A program made the position numbers and the translations under genes. Positions 40,465 through 47,467 of a stretch of DNA of 64,000 nt are shown here, piece after piece. Below the pieces are notes generated by a model, which saw only the letters and a list, made by a program, of their open reading frames with translations, searched no databases and was not told the DNA's origin. The stretch is from Hyalangium gracile (GTDB lineage: Bacteria > Myxococcota > Myxococcia > Myxococcales > Myxococcaceae), in contig NZ_JAHXBG010000005.1 of assembly GCF_020103725.1 (NCBI RefSeq), forward strand, positions 186,001 through 250,000. The letters run 5' to 3'. Within the stretch, counting starts at the first letter, position 1. Every line of letters begins with the position of its first letter.

Positions 40465-40492
40465 TTGAATCCGGGCTTCCTTCTGGTAGGGT
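40465..40492 (+). promoter_or_regulatory. Candidate sigma-70-like promoter for parvulin gene C
   Basis: TTGAAT (40465-40470), a 16-base spacer and TAGGGT (40487-40492) lie about 65 bases before ATG 40558. They sit in the gap that divides the divergent parvulin genes A and C. The match is reasonable for a GC-rich genome, but I saw no second line of evidence. A promoter for the minus-strand giant operon should also lie in this gap; I could not pick one with confidence. Confidence 0.4.
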
Positions 40493-40557
40493 CCGCGCCG
40501 CCCGACGCCGCGCCCTCAGGGCTGTGGCCTTGGGACTCGCCGCTGGAACCCCTCTCC

Positions 40558-41520
40558 ATGACCCCTCAGAAAGCCATTCTTGCCGTTGCCGTCGCCCTGC
40601 TCCTCTGCTCCGCCTGCAAGGGCTCAGGGGGTGGCTCTGAAGGCGCGGTGGGAAAGAGTGAACCCGTGGTGGCCCAGGTAGGAGACGAGACCATCACGGC
40701 CCGCGAGTTCCAGGCAAAGTTGGAGGAGCAACCACCTCTCATCCGCTCGCGCTTCACTTCTCTGGAGGCCAAGAAGGAGTTCCTTGACAACCTCATCCGC
40801 TTCGAAGTGCTGGTCCAGGAGGCGCGGCGACAGGGATTGGACAAGGATGCCGAGATCAAGGACGCCCTGGAGAAGCTGATGGTGCAGAAGCTCATCCAGA
40901 AGCACTCGGAGAGTGCGTCCACCCAGCCCCTGACGGATGAGGAGCTGCGCAAGTACTATCAAGAGCACCAGTCCGAGTTCGTGCGCCCCGAGAAGGTGCG
41001 TGTGAGCCAGGTGTTCCTGGCCTCGGCCGCGAGTGATCCCAAGCGGGACGTGGTGAAGGCGGAGGCGGACAAGCTGCTGGCCAACGTGCGCCGCGAGGAG
41101 GCGGGCCCGGTGAAGGTGGCCTTCGCTGAGCTGGCGCGCTCGCGCTCGGACGACGTGGAGTCGCGGGCGGCGGCGGGGGATCTGGGCCTCCAGACACGAG
41201 AGGAGCTGACCACGAAGTGGGGGCAGGCCGTCGCGGACGCGGCCTTCGGGCTGAAGTCCCTGGGAGACATGAACCTGGTGGTCTCCGAGCGCGGGGTGCA
41301 CCTGCTGAAGCTCACCGGCCGCCAGCCGGACCTGGAGCAGACGCTCGAGCAGGTGAAGCCGCGCCTGGAGAGCCGCCTGCTGCTGGAGAAGCGCGCGCGC
41401 GCCGTGGACGATCTGCTCGCCACGCTCAAAGGCAAGACGAAGATCGAGATCGACAGCCAGACCCTGGGCGGCGTCTCCGTCCAGGCCGACGGTGTCGGCT
41501 CCAGCCAGCCTGCGCCCTGA
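40558..41520 (+). CDS. PpiC/SurA-type lipoprotein (C), divergent from the giant operon
   Basis: Protein of 320 residues. The frame is open upstream to 40393, but ATG 40558 gives a proper lipoprotein signal (MTPQKAILAVAVALLLCSAC, Cys20). After it come a SurA_N-like region (about 35-130) and a parvulin-like domain (about 150-260). The first conserved histidine is replaced (VRVSQVFL), while the second is kept (RGVHLLKL), so isomerase activity is doubtful. It is transcribed away from the operon that carries parvulins A and B and sits next to a small lipoprotein gene. A 42-bp piece of it (41075-41116) is found again at 45573-45614, showing that this region was once duplicated. Confidence 0.87.
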   Translation: MTPQKAILAVAVALLLCSACKGSGGGSEGAVGKSEPVVAQVGDETITAREFQAKLEEQPPLIRSRFTSLEAKKEFLDNLIRFEVLVQEARRQGLDKDAEIKDALEKLMVQKLIQKHSESASTQPLTDEELRKYYQEHQSEFVRPEKVRVSQVFLASAASDPKRDVVKAEADKLLANVRREEAGPVKVAFAELARSRSDDVESRAAAGDLGLQTREELTTKWGQAVADAAFGLKSLGDMNLVVSERGVHLLKLTGRQPDLEQTLEQVKPRLESRLLLEKRARAVDDLLATLKGKTKIEIDSQTLGGVSVQADGVGSSQPAP

Positions 41521-41543
41521 GCCATTCCCGCCATCTCCACGCC

Positions 41544-41557
41544 GGGAGACAACTCCC
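41544..41557 (+). terminator. Weak hairpin after parvulin gene C
   Basis: GGGAG (41544-41548), loop ACAA, CTCCC (41553-41557), with a loose T-containing stretch about 17 bases on (GTCTTTCT). The stem is short and no T-run follows directly, so this is at best a weak or factor-assisted terminator. Confidence 0.2.
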
Positions 41558-41653
41558 TGGGTCCTTCACCCCGTCTTTCTAGGATTAAAGACTATCCTTG
41601 TTTCGGGGCGATAATGGGCCGGAGTCCGCCCCCTGAGCGCGAGAGTGACGGAC

Positions 41654-42112
41654 ATGATCCTGGAACGGATGGCAGGCGCGGCACGAAGGAGCCGGACGGT
41701 GGTGGCGCTCGCCGCGGCCGCGGGAATCTGGGGCCTGGCGGTGACGGGAGGCTGTGGCACGGCGAGCGTGGAGCAGGACGACTTCCATGAGGAGGCTGCG
41801 AGGCAGCACGCGCACCTCTTGGCCACGCCAGCGGAACCTGCCGTAGGGGACGCGGGCCCCGCGCCCGACGCAGGGACAGTCCCGGACGCAGGGACAGTGC
41901 CCTATGGAGGCGAATGCCGAGCGGACTCGGACTGCGACCCCGCCGTCGCCAAGGCCGTCTGCGCCGACGATGCGGAGATGTACTGCAAGTTCCGCAGGAT
42001 GAAGGATGGCGGGCTGCCTCCCACGGGCACCTGTGCGTGCCGGCTGATCGAAATCGCGGATGCGGGGCAGACCCCCATGGATGCGGGACGCGTCGCCGAC
42101 CCCACGGAGTGA
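41654..42112 (+). CDS. Small Asp-Ala-Gly-linker protein, probable lipoprotein
   Basis: About 152 residues from ATG 41654 (an in-frame GTG at 41645 is possible; neither has a strong ribosome site). It has an Arg-rich n-region, a hydrophobic stretch and a possible lipobox (VTGGC, not fully canonical). A linker with repeated DAG motifs (GDAGPAPDAG...) leads to a small domain with six cysteines after the signal (around ECRADSDCDP, AVC, YCK and TCAC) and a tail with DAG motifs again. The spaced cysteines suggest disulfides in the periplasm or outside the cell. No family recognised. It follows parvulin gene C by 133 bp. Its last 143 bp are repeated, 5 mismatches apart, at 45623-45765. Confidence 0.7.
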   Translation: MILERMAGAARRSRTVVALAAAAGIWGLAVTGGCGTASVEQDDFHEEAARQHAHLLATPAEPAVGDAGPAPDAGTVPDAGTVPYGGECRADSDCDPAVAKAVCADDAEMYCKFRRMKDGGLPPTGTCACRLIEIADAGQTPMDAGRVADPTE

Positions 42113-42120
42113 GTCCCCTC
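41978..42120 (+). repeat. Left copy of a 143-bp direct repeat flanking the island
   Basis: Positions 41978-42120 (the 3' end of the small lipoprotein gene and the bases just after its stop) match 45623-45765 with 5 differences in 143 bases and no gaps. After the repeat the two flanks diverge. The pair encloses the immunity-like island. Confidence 0.9.
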
Positions 42121-42121
42121 T

Positions 42122-42270
42122 CCAGCCTCTTCGAAGAGGATCTGCACGCCAAGCGAGTGCTGTCGCTGGCCACGATCCCAGTGTGGAGCCTGTGCTCACT
42201 CTGGGTGCCGTACGTGCTGGGACAGCGCAGCGAAGCCCTGGTGGCGCTGGACTGGACGGACATGGACGGC
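42122..42270 (+). pseudogene. IS4-type transposase remnant, internally deleted
   Basis: The plus-strand translation reads SSLFEEDLHAKRVLSLA, then VWSLCSLWVPYVLGQRSE, then ALVALDWTDMDG. From memory of the family, these correspond to two separate stretches of the N-terminal half of IS4-family transposases (the DLHAKRVLSLA start and the WVPxVLG...VALDWTD segment that holds the first catalytic Asp). About 40 residues between them are missing, and nothing recognisable follows. No inverted repeats were found. It starts directly at the end of the left direct repeat, so a transposition event probably took part in forming the island edge. Confidence 0.6.
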
Positions 42271-42346
42271 CCGCGCCCTTTTGGTGTGCCTGAGCGATTT
42301 CATGCACCACCGCCATGGACATCAACACGCCTCGGGGCAGGCCCAT

Positions 42347-42724
42347 TCACCCAGACTCCAAGTCTTCCCCCCAATATCTTTTCGACGACACTTTGTTTCC
42401 AAATCGCACAAAGTAGTAAGGCTCGCCACGATTGAAATGCCAGAAGACATCAACCACAACGCCATGTTTCTCATCCGCTCCACGCGTGGCAACAGACTGG
42501 CCAATACGAAATCGGGGCGCAGGCTTCGGCATAAACCGTTGAGGATCGACACGGAATACCTTCTCGCCATACTCCAAAACACAGTATTGCCCATCGACTC
42601 CCGCAACGCGGAGCAATTTGCCATACGGGATCAACCTGTCCAACGCGTCAAAATCATCAGGATGAACCAGTCTCTGGTCGCGACTAGACCAAGCATAAAT
42701 GCCCCACTCACCTGGGGACACCAT
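42347..42724 (-). CDS. Small hypothetical protein, immunity-like (DUF6960-like N-terminal part)
   Basis: Protein of 125 residues from ATG 42724, chosen because GGAGG lies six bases upstream; in-frame ATGs at 42736 and 42826 lack this. The N-terminal half (WGIYAWSS...RLVHPDDFDALDRLIPYG) reminds me of the small uncharacterised DUF6960-type family, and the C-terminal half (GVVVDVFWHFNRGEPYYFV) looks like an SH3/Tudor-like strand-rich domain. Both assignments are from memory and uncertain. Base composition is lower in GC than the flanking genes. It is the last of five small minus-strand genes in the island and could be an immunity protein. Confidence 0.6.
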   Translation of the reverse strand: MVSPGEWGIYAWSSRDQRLVHPDDFDALDRLIPYGKLLRVAGVDGQYCVLEYGEKVFRVDPQRFMPKPAPRFRIGQSVATRGADEKHGVVVDVFWHFNRGEPYYFVRFGNKVSSKRYWGEDLESG

Positions 42725-42865
42725 GCCCACCTCCATCTCTCGGAGTTTCACCACGGCCCCCACTGAACGGCAGGTCGCCACATTCAACCACGCGCTCGCT
42801 TCAATCAGATAGAGCGACTTGACCACGTGTCTGTCTCGCGCAGCAGCGGGTGGACCGGTTCGCCG

Positions 42866-43040
42866 AGTCTACATGGCCACACTCCAGGGGCACCACCGTC
42901 TGGAACCGCAGGCCCTACAGCGCGCGGTAGCCCAGCGCCAGGGGGCATGCTGCTCTTCGAGAACGGCGCCCCGCGCCTGCCGGTGATCATCGGCCTCTAC
43001 CAGGCGGAGAGCGTCACCCCACGCTGCGCTGTCGTCGTCC
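42866..43040 (+). pseudogene. Frameshifted DUF6484-like fragment
   Basis: One plus frame reads RVYMATLQGHH...PQALQRAVAQRQGA up to about 42944; the adjacent frame then reads GMLLFENGAPRLPVIIGLYQ up to about 43004. Joined, these resemble the single short DUF6484 domain (…LLLFExGDPxxPxIxGLLQ), which in myxobacteria and other proteobacteria is found in proteins encoded beside type VI secretion effectors (family knowledge from memory). A one-base slip in the CAGGGGGC run would explain the shift. The rest of the parent gene is absent. This stretch fills most of the gap between two island genes. Confidence 0.5.
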
Positions 43041-43109
43041 ATCAGAGTCGTCAGCATCTTCACGAGGAGTTCAATCATGACTCCTGAGTACGGCGACCCT
43101 GCCCTCGAC

Positions 43110-43451
43110 TCACTTCAAACCGAGATCAATGAAGGCATCACGACTGTAGTAGTGGCTCAATGCCTCTACCAACTCCCCATCACTGACACTGGGCTTCTGT
43201 AGACGCGCATTCTCAACGACATCAAGGACATCAGAGGCAGGCAAGATCTCAATCAGGCCGTTTGCCTTGGCAAACTCCGGAAGTTCATTTGAGTAGATGT
43301 CACACTCGAGGATGCACCCCTCGCTATCCGCCGTCCAAGGCGGTCCACCGCGCATGTAGAGCGAATGCTCTCTTGTAAGCTCCTCGATCTCCTGCAACAG
43401 TTTTCCCAGTCTCACTAATCGCTCCGTGTTTTGTGTCGTCCTCCTCCCCAT
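43110..43451 (-). CDS. Small hypothetical protein, DUF7716-like, possible immunity protein
   Basis: Protein of 113 residues. Its C-terminal two thirds (PPWTADSEGCILEC...LPEFAKANGL...DVVENARLQKP...LVEALSHYYSRDAFIDL) match my memory of the small DUF7716-type family, whose members often sit in toxin/immunity loci. The start at ATG 43451 is uncertain: a strong AGGAAGGAGG lies just ahead of an out-of-frame ATG six bases before, and only GGAG at two bases precedes ATG 43451. No membrane segment or signal peptide, so cytosolic. The gene lies in the lower-GC island and is oriented with its neighbours. Confidence 0.6.
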   Translation of the reverse strand: MGRRTTQNTERLVRLGKLLQEIEELTREHSLYMRGGPPWTADSEGCILECDIYSNELPEFAKANGLIEILPASDVLDVVENARLQKPSVSDGELVEALSHYYSRDAFIDLGLK

Positions 43452-43603
43452 CGCTCCATGCCTCCTTCCTGATCAGGATGAAGTGTGTGCTGCACGGGTC
43501 CCGGTGACCTGTGATGCGACCGCGGAACGAGCTACATGACCCCCAACTCTGCATGCAGCGACCTTCACCGACAACCTGAGTAGGACCGGTGGCTTGCCTT
43601 CTG
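43452..43603. other. Spacer with a possible Cys-containing coding remnant
   Basis: This gap between two island genes holds no convincing gene. One minus frame reads RCMQSWGSCSSF...PCSTHFILI, a Cys-rich stretch that could be the tail of a lost gene, but I cannot link it to a family. The 3' part carries the ribosome-binding sequence for the downstream gene. Confidence 0.3.
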
Positions 43604-44281
43604 TTAGCCACTCCCAGTCTTTCGACACGCAATCAGCACTCGAGGTTTTCCCTCGTCGGCGAAGCCAAACCGAGCATCATGAACCACTTCCACCACCCCG
43701 GTGGAGGGAAACACCATGTCATCTTGCTTCATTGGGTGCTCGGGAAGCCATCTCGATGGGAATTGTACTGCGCTTTGGTACCGCTCGGGCATTTGCCTCA
43801 ACTGCTCGTTCTCCCGCAGAACAGTCTCCTCAGGAAGCACTTCCCTGCCATCAATGGACACCCTGAACCGGCCACGCCGGAACGCGACGAGACTCATATC
43901 GCCACATAGGGCAAGCCCCGCTAACGAGACCCCGCCGAAGGTTCCACCCGCGCGCCCCGTCTTCGCCCCATAGTGATCGTTGGAGATCGCCACCTTCAAG
44001 CGATCGAGCACCCCCAGCAGGTCGCCCCCGTGCCCGCTCCATTCCACATGCGCGAGCATCTCCACCAGACTCCGCGCGAGCCCCAGTTGGCCTCGATGGG
44101 GAGCATCCACCACAAAGGCCCAGACAATCCGCGCTCCTCCCATGTAAACGCCATCGACAACATCGAACACTTGCGGCGAGTCTTGCTCGGGGAACTGCAC
44201 TGCTCGCCGAAACATCCACGCATAAGACCAGGCCACGTGCCACCTCGCATAATTGGAACTAGAAGCCCGGCGGTACCTCAT
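43604..44281 (-). CDS. Hypothetical protein with weak PP2C-like pattern
   Basis: Protein of 225 residues from ATG 44281 (GAAGAG just upstream; an internal ATG at 44215 is possible). No firm family. Segments FDVVDGVYMGG, a middle AISNDHYGAK...GGTFGG, and SLAGLALCGDMSLVAFRRGRFRV follow one another in the order of PP2C phosphatase motifs (VDG...GG, GGT, SLxxxGDxxxV...RxGR), but the usual metal-binding GDSR is altered. If related, it is a degenerate, probably inactive member. It is soluble and sits in the island with the PH-like and SUKH-3 genes. Treat the PP2C link as a guess. Confidence 0.5.
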   Translation of the reverse strand: MRYRRASSSNYARWHVAWSYAWMFRRAVQFPEQDSPQVFDVVDGVYMGGARIVWAFVVDAPHRGQLGLARSLVEMLAHVEWSGHGGDLLGVLDRLKVAISNDHYGAKTGRAGGTFGGVSLAGLALCGDMSLVAFRRGRFRVSIDGREVLPEETVLRENEQLRQMPERYQSAVQFPSRWLPEHPMKQDDMVFPSTGVVEVVHDARFGFADEGKPRVLIACRKTGSG

Positions 44282-44381
44282 CGCTCTTCAACTCACGAAA
44301 GAGCATACTCGGATTCCCATCCAACAACGAACTCGCAAACACATCAGCAATAGACTTCAAAACAAAGGATCTCCTCTTGAT

Positions 44382-44837
44382 TCAGTCCGCGCGGAAGTTG
44401 CATACAGACTTGAGCACATTCCAAACGCCCATGAAGGCAGGCCCTGGCTCAAGTACGACTTCCACAGATTCACCGCCATGACTCACAATGGTGAGTCGAC
44501 TCAAGGCCAGCTTTCCTCGCGGATCCAAAACGAGATCCGCGCTCGCACGCCCCCAATCAACCGTTGCATCTGCGACCTCGCCCCAGGGGAGACTCCGGAC
44601 ATATCCGTCCTCGCTGGTTACGACCCGATCCGTAGTGATCAGAATCCACCGAGTCTCGTCTTGGAAACATGCCAGAACTGGAAGCTCTCCTGGTGCAAGC
44701 TGGGCAATCTGCAGCATATGCTGGCGCGCGGCCGCTGGAAATCTCTCAAACGCGCGAGTCCATCGGCCCTCGTGCCCGGACCGTTCAAAGATTCGCAATA
44801 GCCGGCTGGCCTTGCCCGTCTTGCTAAGCCCTGTCAT
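44382..44837 (-). CDS. Hypothetical protein with bacterial PH-like (YokE-like) domain
   Basis: Protein of 151 residues from ATG 44837 (AAGGAG eight bases upstream; longer in-frame start at 44882 lacks one). The central part, GELPVLACFQDETRWILITTDRVV...YVRSLPWGEVADATVDW, has the strand order and key residues (W-x-LTT-x-R, LPWxEI) of small bacterial PH-like domains. It is followed by two further strands and an end helix (FMGVWNVLKSVC). Such domains occur as immunity proteins and as membrane- or protein-binding modules. It precedes the 225-residue gene by 100 bp in the same orientation. Function not established. Confidence 0.6.
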   Translation of the reverse strand: MTGLSKTGKASRLLRIFERSGHEGRWTRAFERFPAAARQHMLQIAQLAPGELPVLACFQDETRWILITTDRVVTSEDGYVRSLPWGEVADATVDWGRASADLVLDPRGKLALSRLTIVSHGGESVEVVLEPGPAFMGVWNVLKSVCNFRAD

Positions 44838-44991
44838 GGCACAAACTCCTTCACCAATTCGACCGTGTCCGAGTTGATTCACCTGAACTCAGGCCCGTAG
44901 CGTCGAGCGTGGGTCGTCCATGTTTCCCCAGTTGGCCACGTGGATGACTCCCATGGACTCAATTGCGGCACCCGATCAATGGAGGAGGCAG

Positions 44992-45468
44992 CTAATATCC
45001 AGACGGGATCTCATCGTTGTTCAACTCGCGAATAGATGCGCCCGGATTCTCATTCAACAAAGAGAACGTAAACATATCATCCATGGACTTCATCACATAA
45101 ATGACGGTCCACCCCTCATGAAGCGACACCCACCGCCCATCCTCAGCCACCAAATATATCATGCCACCGGATTGCCCAATCGGGCACAACCGCCCTGGAA
45201 ACAGGGCCTTGAGATAGGGCAGTTCATCATCCTCGAACGCCCGTGCGGCGGATGTCCCATCCATACGCATCGGACGTCCGGTGACACCCCGAAGCACAAG
45301 CCCGTCAAATGACTGAAGCATCTCGAGAGCAACTGGGTGAATCGCGAACCCTTGCTTCTCGATCCTTGCCTTTGTGTCTGTGACGTCTACTCGTCGCGCG
45401 GAAGACCAACCCGACTCGCGCAGAATCGAGAGCACCCTGGAAGACACTTGTATGCGAGAATCAGCCAT
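44992..45468 (-). CDS. SUKH-3 family immunity protein
   Basis: Protein of 158 residues from ATG 45468 (GAGGG seven bases upstream; an in-frame ATG at 45525 is less likely). The N-terminal VLSILRESGWSSARRVDVT, the following G-x-x-x-HPxxxEMLQSFDGL and the late FSLLNENPGASIRELN region fit the SUKH-3 group of the SMI1/KNR4-like superfamily, which neutralises contact-dependent and polymorphic toxins by direct binding. It is the first gene of the minus-strand island. No cognate toxin gene lies next to it, so it may act against toxins from other strains or from the RHS locus elsewhere. Confidence 0.8.
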   Translation of the reverse strand: MADSRIQVSSRVLSILRESGWSSARRVDVTDTKARIEKQGFAIHPVALEMLQSFDGLVLRGVTGRPMRMDGTSAARAFEDDELPYLKALFPGRLCPIGQSGGMIYLVAEDGRWVSLHEGWTVIYVMKSMDDMFTFSLLNENPGASIRELNNDEIPSGY

Positions 45469-45571
45469 CACCAACCCTCGGAGATACAAAGAGGACGTCT
45501 TCATTTGTCCCATATTCCAAGGCACACCCTATGAGATTGTAGACGTATGACGCAACTCAAGGTTCATCTTC

Positions 45572-45757
45572 ATGCTGGCCAACGTACGCAGCGAGGAGGC
45601 GGGCCCGGTGAAGGAGCTGACCATGTCCTGCAAGTTCCGCAGGATGAAGGATGGCGGGCTGCCTCCCACGGGCACCTGTGCGTGCCGGCTGATCGAAACC
45701 GCGGATGCGGGGCAGACCCCTATGGATGCGGGACGCGTCGCCGAACCCACCGAGTGA
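45572..45757 (+). pseudogene. Chimeric remnant: parvulin-C fragment fused to lipoprotein 3' end
   Basis: An open frame of 61 codons begins with MLANVRSEEAGPVK, a copy of residues in parvulin C (41075-41116 aligns with 45573-45614). It jumps within a few bases to the C-terminal half of the small lipoprotein (SCKFRRMKDGG... to the stop), 5 mismatches from 41978-42120. About 860 bp of the source sequence are missing at the junction. There is no signal peptide, so the product would not be exported. This is a deleted second copy of the parvulin/lipoprotein pair and marks the right edge of the island. Confidence 0.85.
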
Positions 45758-45765
45758 GTCCCCTC
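45623..45765 (+). repeat. Right copy of the 143-bp direct repeat flanking the island
   Basis: Matches 41978-42120 with 5 differences and no gaps, an offset of 3,645 bp. It is directly followed by the alpha/beta hydrolase region, whereas the left copy is followed by the transposase remnant. Confidence 0.9.
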
Positions 45766-45787
45766 CCCGCCTCTCGGCCCTGGTACC

Positions 45788-45810
45788 CTCCCAGTCCCCG
45801 TCCCTGGGAG
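45788..45810 (+). promoter_or_regulatory. Stem-loop over the ribosome site of the hydrolase gene
   Basis: CTCCCAG (45788-45794) pairs with CTGGGAG (45804-45810) across a nine-base loop. The right arm contains the GGGAG Shine-Dalgarno of ATG 45816, so a folded leader could limit translation. It may be chance in such GC-rich DNA. Confidence 0.35.
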
Positions 45811-45815
45811 ACTGA

Positions 45816-46790
45816 ATGCACCTGGCTCTCGGCGTCCTCGCCGGCATCGTCATCCTCTTCCTCGCCTTACGACAGTGGCTGCTGCACCGGGAGAGCAGCC
45901 CTCCCGGGCGCGAGCCCTTCGACGGGGACGTCTACCGGGTGGGCAAGGCGGCGATCGCCGAGCGCCGCTGCGAGCACCCTCGCGCCACGGTCATCTGCAT
46001 GCACGGCTTCGTGGCCGACATGCGCTACTTCACGCACTACTACCGCGACCCCGATCTCCAGCTCATCCTGCTGACGAGCTGCGACTACCACGTGCCCATC
46101 ACCGAGCCGCGGTACAGGTCCGCCCCCTGGGCAAAGGAGCCGACCGCGCCGGAAGGCTCCATCGCCTATGACGCCGCCGTGCTGGTGCAGGCGCTGGAGC
46201 ACCTGCCCAGGACGAGGAACATCCGCGTCCACGGTCACTCACGCGGTGGAGCCGTCATCCTGGAGGCCGCGTCGATGCGGCCCGACCTGTTCGAGCAGGT
46301 GGAGGTGGTACTGGAAGCTCCGGTGCTCCCGCAGGCTCGTCCCTATGTGAAGACGACGGCCGTCGAGCTCTGGCTCATGGCGTTCGTCGTCCCCATGTGG
46401 CGCAGGGAGCCCATCTCCCGGCGCAACCGGGGCGCCTGGGGCCCGCTGGACAACGAGCGGAAGCGCGAGCTCATCATGGCCTTCCCGTTCAACCCCAAGC
46501 GCGTCGCCACCATGGTGTCCAACCTCCGAGAGCTCGAGGAGTGGATGCGGAAGCGCGACGCGTCGCTCTACCAGCACATCCCGCGTGGGACGGTGCTGGT
46601 CCCGGGAAAGGACCGGGTGTTGGACATGCACTCCATGCTGGAGAGCGCCCAGCGGGCGGGACCTGGGCTGAGCGTGGTGAAGCTGGACGGCTGCAGCCAC
46701 TTTCCCCTGTGGGACCGTCCAGACGCCCTGCCCGCACTGGCTGGAGCCCCCAGCGCCCAGGAAGGCGGGTTCACAGCCCGAACCGGGTGA
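45816..46790 (+). CDS. Membrane-anchored alpha/beta hydrolase
   Basis: Protein of 324 residues with one N-terminal hydrophobic segment (about 3-20), then an alpha/beta-hydrolase fold: oxyanion-hole region CMHGF (61-65), nucleophile elbow GHSRG with Ser142, probable acid Asp266 in GKDR, and catalytic His295 in CSHF. This triad fits esterases and lipase-like enzymes; the substrate cannot be read from the sequence. GGGAG lies before ATG 45816. It ends directly against the convergent EF-hand gene with no gap, so the two share a terminator region or none. Confidence 0.8.
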   Translation: MHLALGVLAGIVILFLALRQWLLHRESSPPGREPFDGDVYRVGKAAIAERRCEHPRATVICMHGFVADMRYFTHYYRDPDLQLILLTSCDYHVPITEPRYRSAPWAKEPTAPEGSIAYDAAVLVQALEHLPRTRNIRVHGHSRGGAVILEAASMRPDLFEQVEVVLEAPVLPQARPYVKTTAVELWLMAFVVPMWRREPISRRNRGAWGPLDNERKRELIMAFPFNPKRVATMVSNLRELEEWMRKRDASLYQHIPRGTVLVPGKDRVLDMHSMLESAQRAGPGLSVVKLDGCSHFPLWDRPDALPALAGAPSAQEGGFTARTG

Positions 46791-47252
46791 TCAGCGCGGG
46801 CTCATCATGAACGCGACGAACTCCTCGTAGGAGAGCTGGCCGTCGCCATCGCTGTCCCCCCGCCGCAGGCTGGCCTCGGCCTCCTGTCGGCTCATCTTCT
46901 CCCCGAGCCTCTCCATGACCTGGAGAAGCTCGTCGATCGACACGAGGCCATCGCGGTTCCTGTCGAAGGCCTCGAAGGCCTCGCGCATCTCCCCCTCCGC
47001 TCCCGTGGAGCTCATCCTTCGGCGGATGAAGGCGAGGAACTCCGAGAAGTCGATCGTCTCGTTGCCGTCGGCGTCGGCCTTGACCAGGAGGCCCTTGAGT
47101 TCCGCCTCGGTCGGCTCCTCGCCCAGACGCTCCAGCGCCTGTCGGAGTTCCTGGAGGGTGATGCGCCCATCGCCGTTCCCGTCGTGCTCGGAGAACGCCT
47201 CTCGGAGCTCGGAGACCTGATCGTCTGTCAGCTCTTCCATCGATGGCGCCAT
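46791..47252 (-). CDS. Calmodulin-like protein with four EF-hands
   Basis: Protein of 153 residues without a signal peptide, hence cytosolic. Four complete 12-residue calcium loops run D24-E35, D60-E71, D97-E108 and D133-E144, each with Asp at position 1 and Glu at 12. Loop 2 (DADGNETIDFSE) is almost the eukaryotic calmodulin loop, with Glu in place of the usual Gly at position 6. The start (ELTDDQVSELREAF), the pairing into two lobes with a charged linker (about 76-88) and the FVAFMM end also follow calmodulin. AAAGGA lies five bases before ATG 47252. Likely a calcium sensor; partner unknown. It diverges from the tetR gene across 252 bp. Confidence 0.88.
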   Translation of the reverse strand: MAPSMEELTDDQVSELREAFSEHDGNGDGRITLQELRQALERLGEEPTEAELKGLLVKADADGNETIDFSEFLAFIRRRMSSTGAEGEMREAFEAFDRNRDGLVSIDELLQVMERLGEKMSRQEAEASLRRGDSDGDGQLSYEEFVAFMMSPR

Positions 47253-47467
47253 GTCGTCCTTTCTGGCCAGGAGGACAAGATAGGTGAGTCAGCAGGCGTA
47301 CGCAGCCAGCCCTCACGGCCACGGTCACGTGCAAACAAGCCAGGCCACGTCCCAGGGATTGCAGGAGAAGGCCCCGGCACATGTACCCAAGCCCCGGCCA
47401 GGCAGACGCTCGAGCGGGCATCAGGCCCTCTGGTGGGAGGGGGATCCCGCCTGGAGGAAAAGGAGGC

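Noticed and set aside
45572-45757. The 61-codon frame as a real small gene
   Set aside because: It is a join of two gene fragments without signal peptide, so it was called a remnant.
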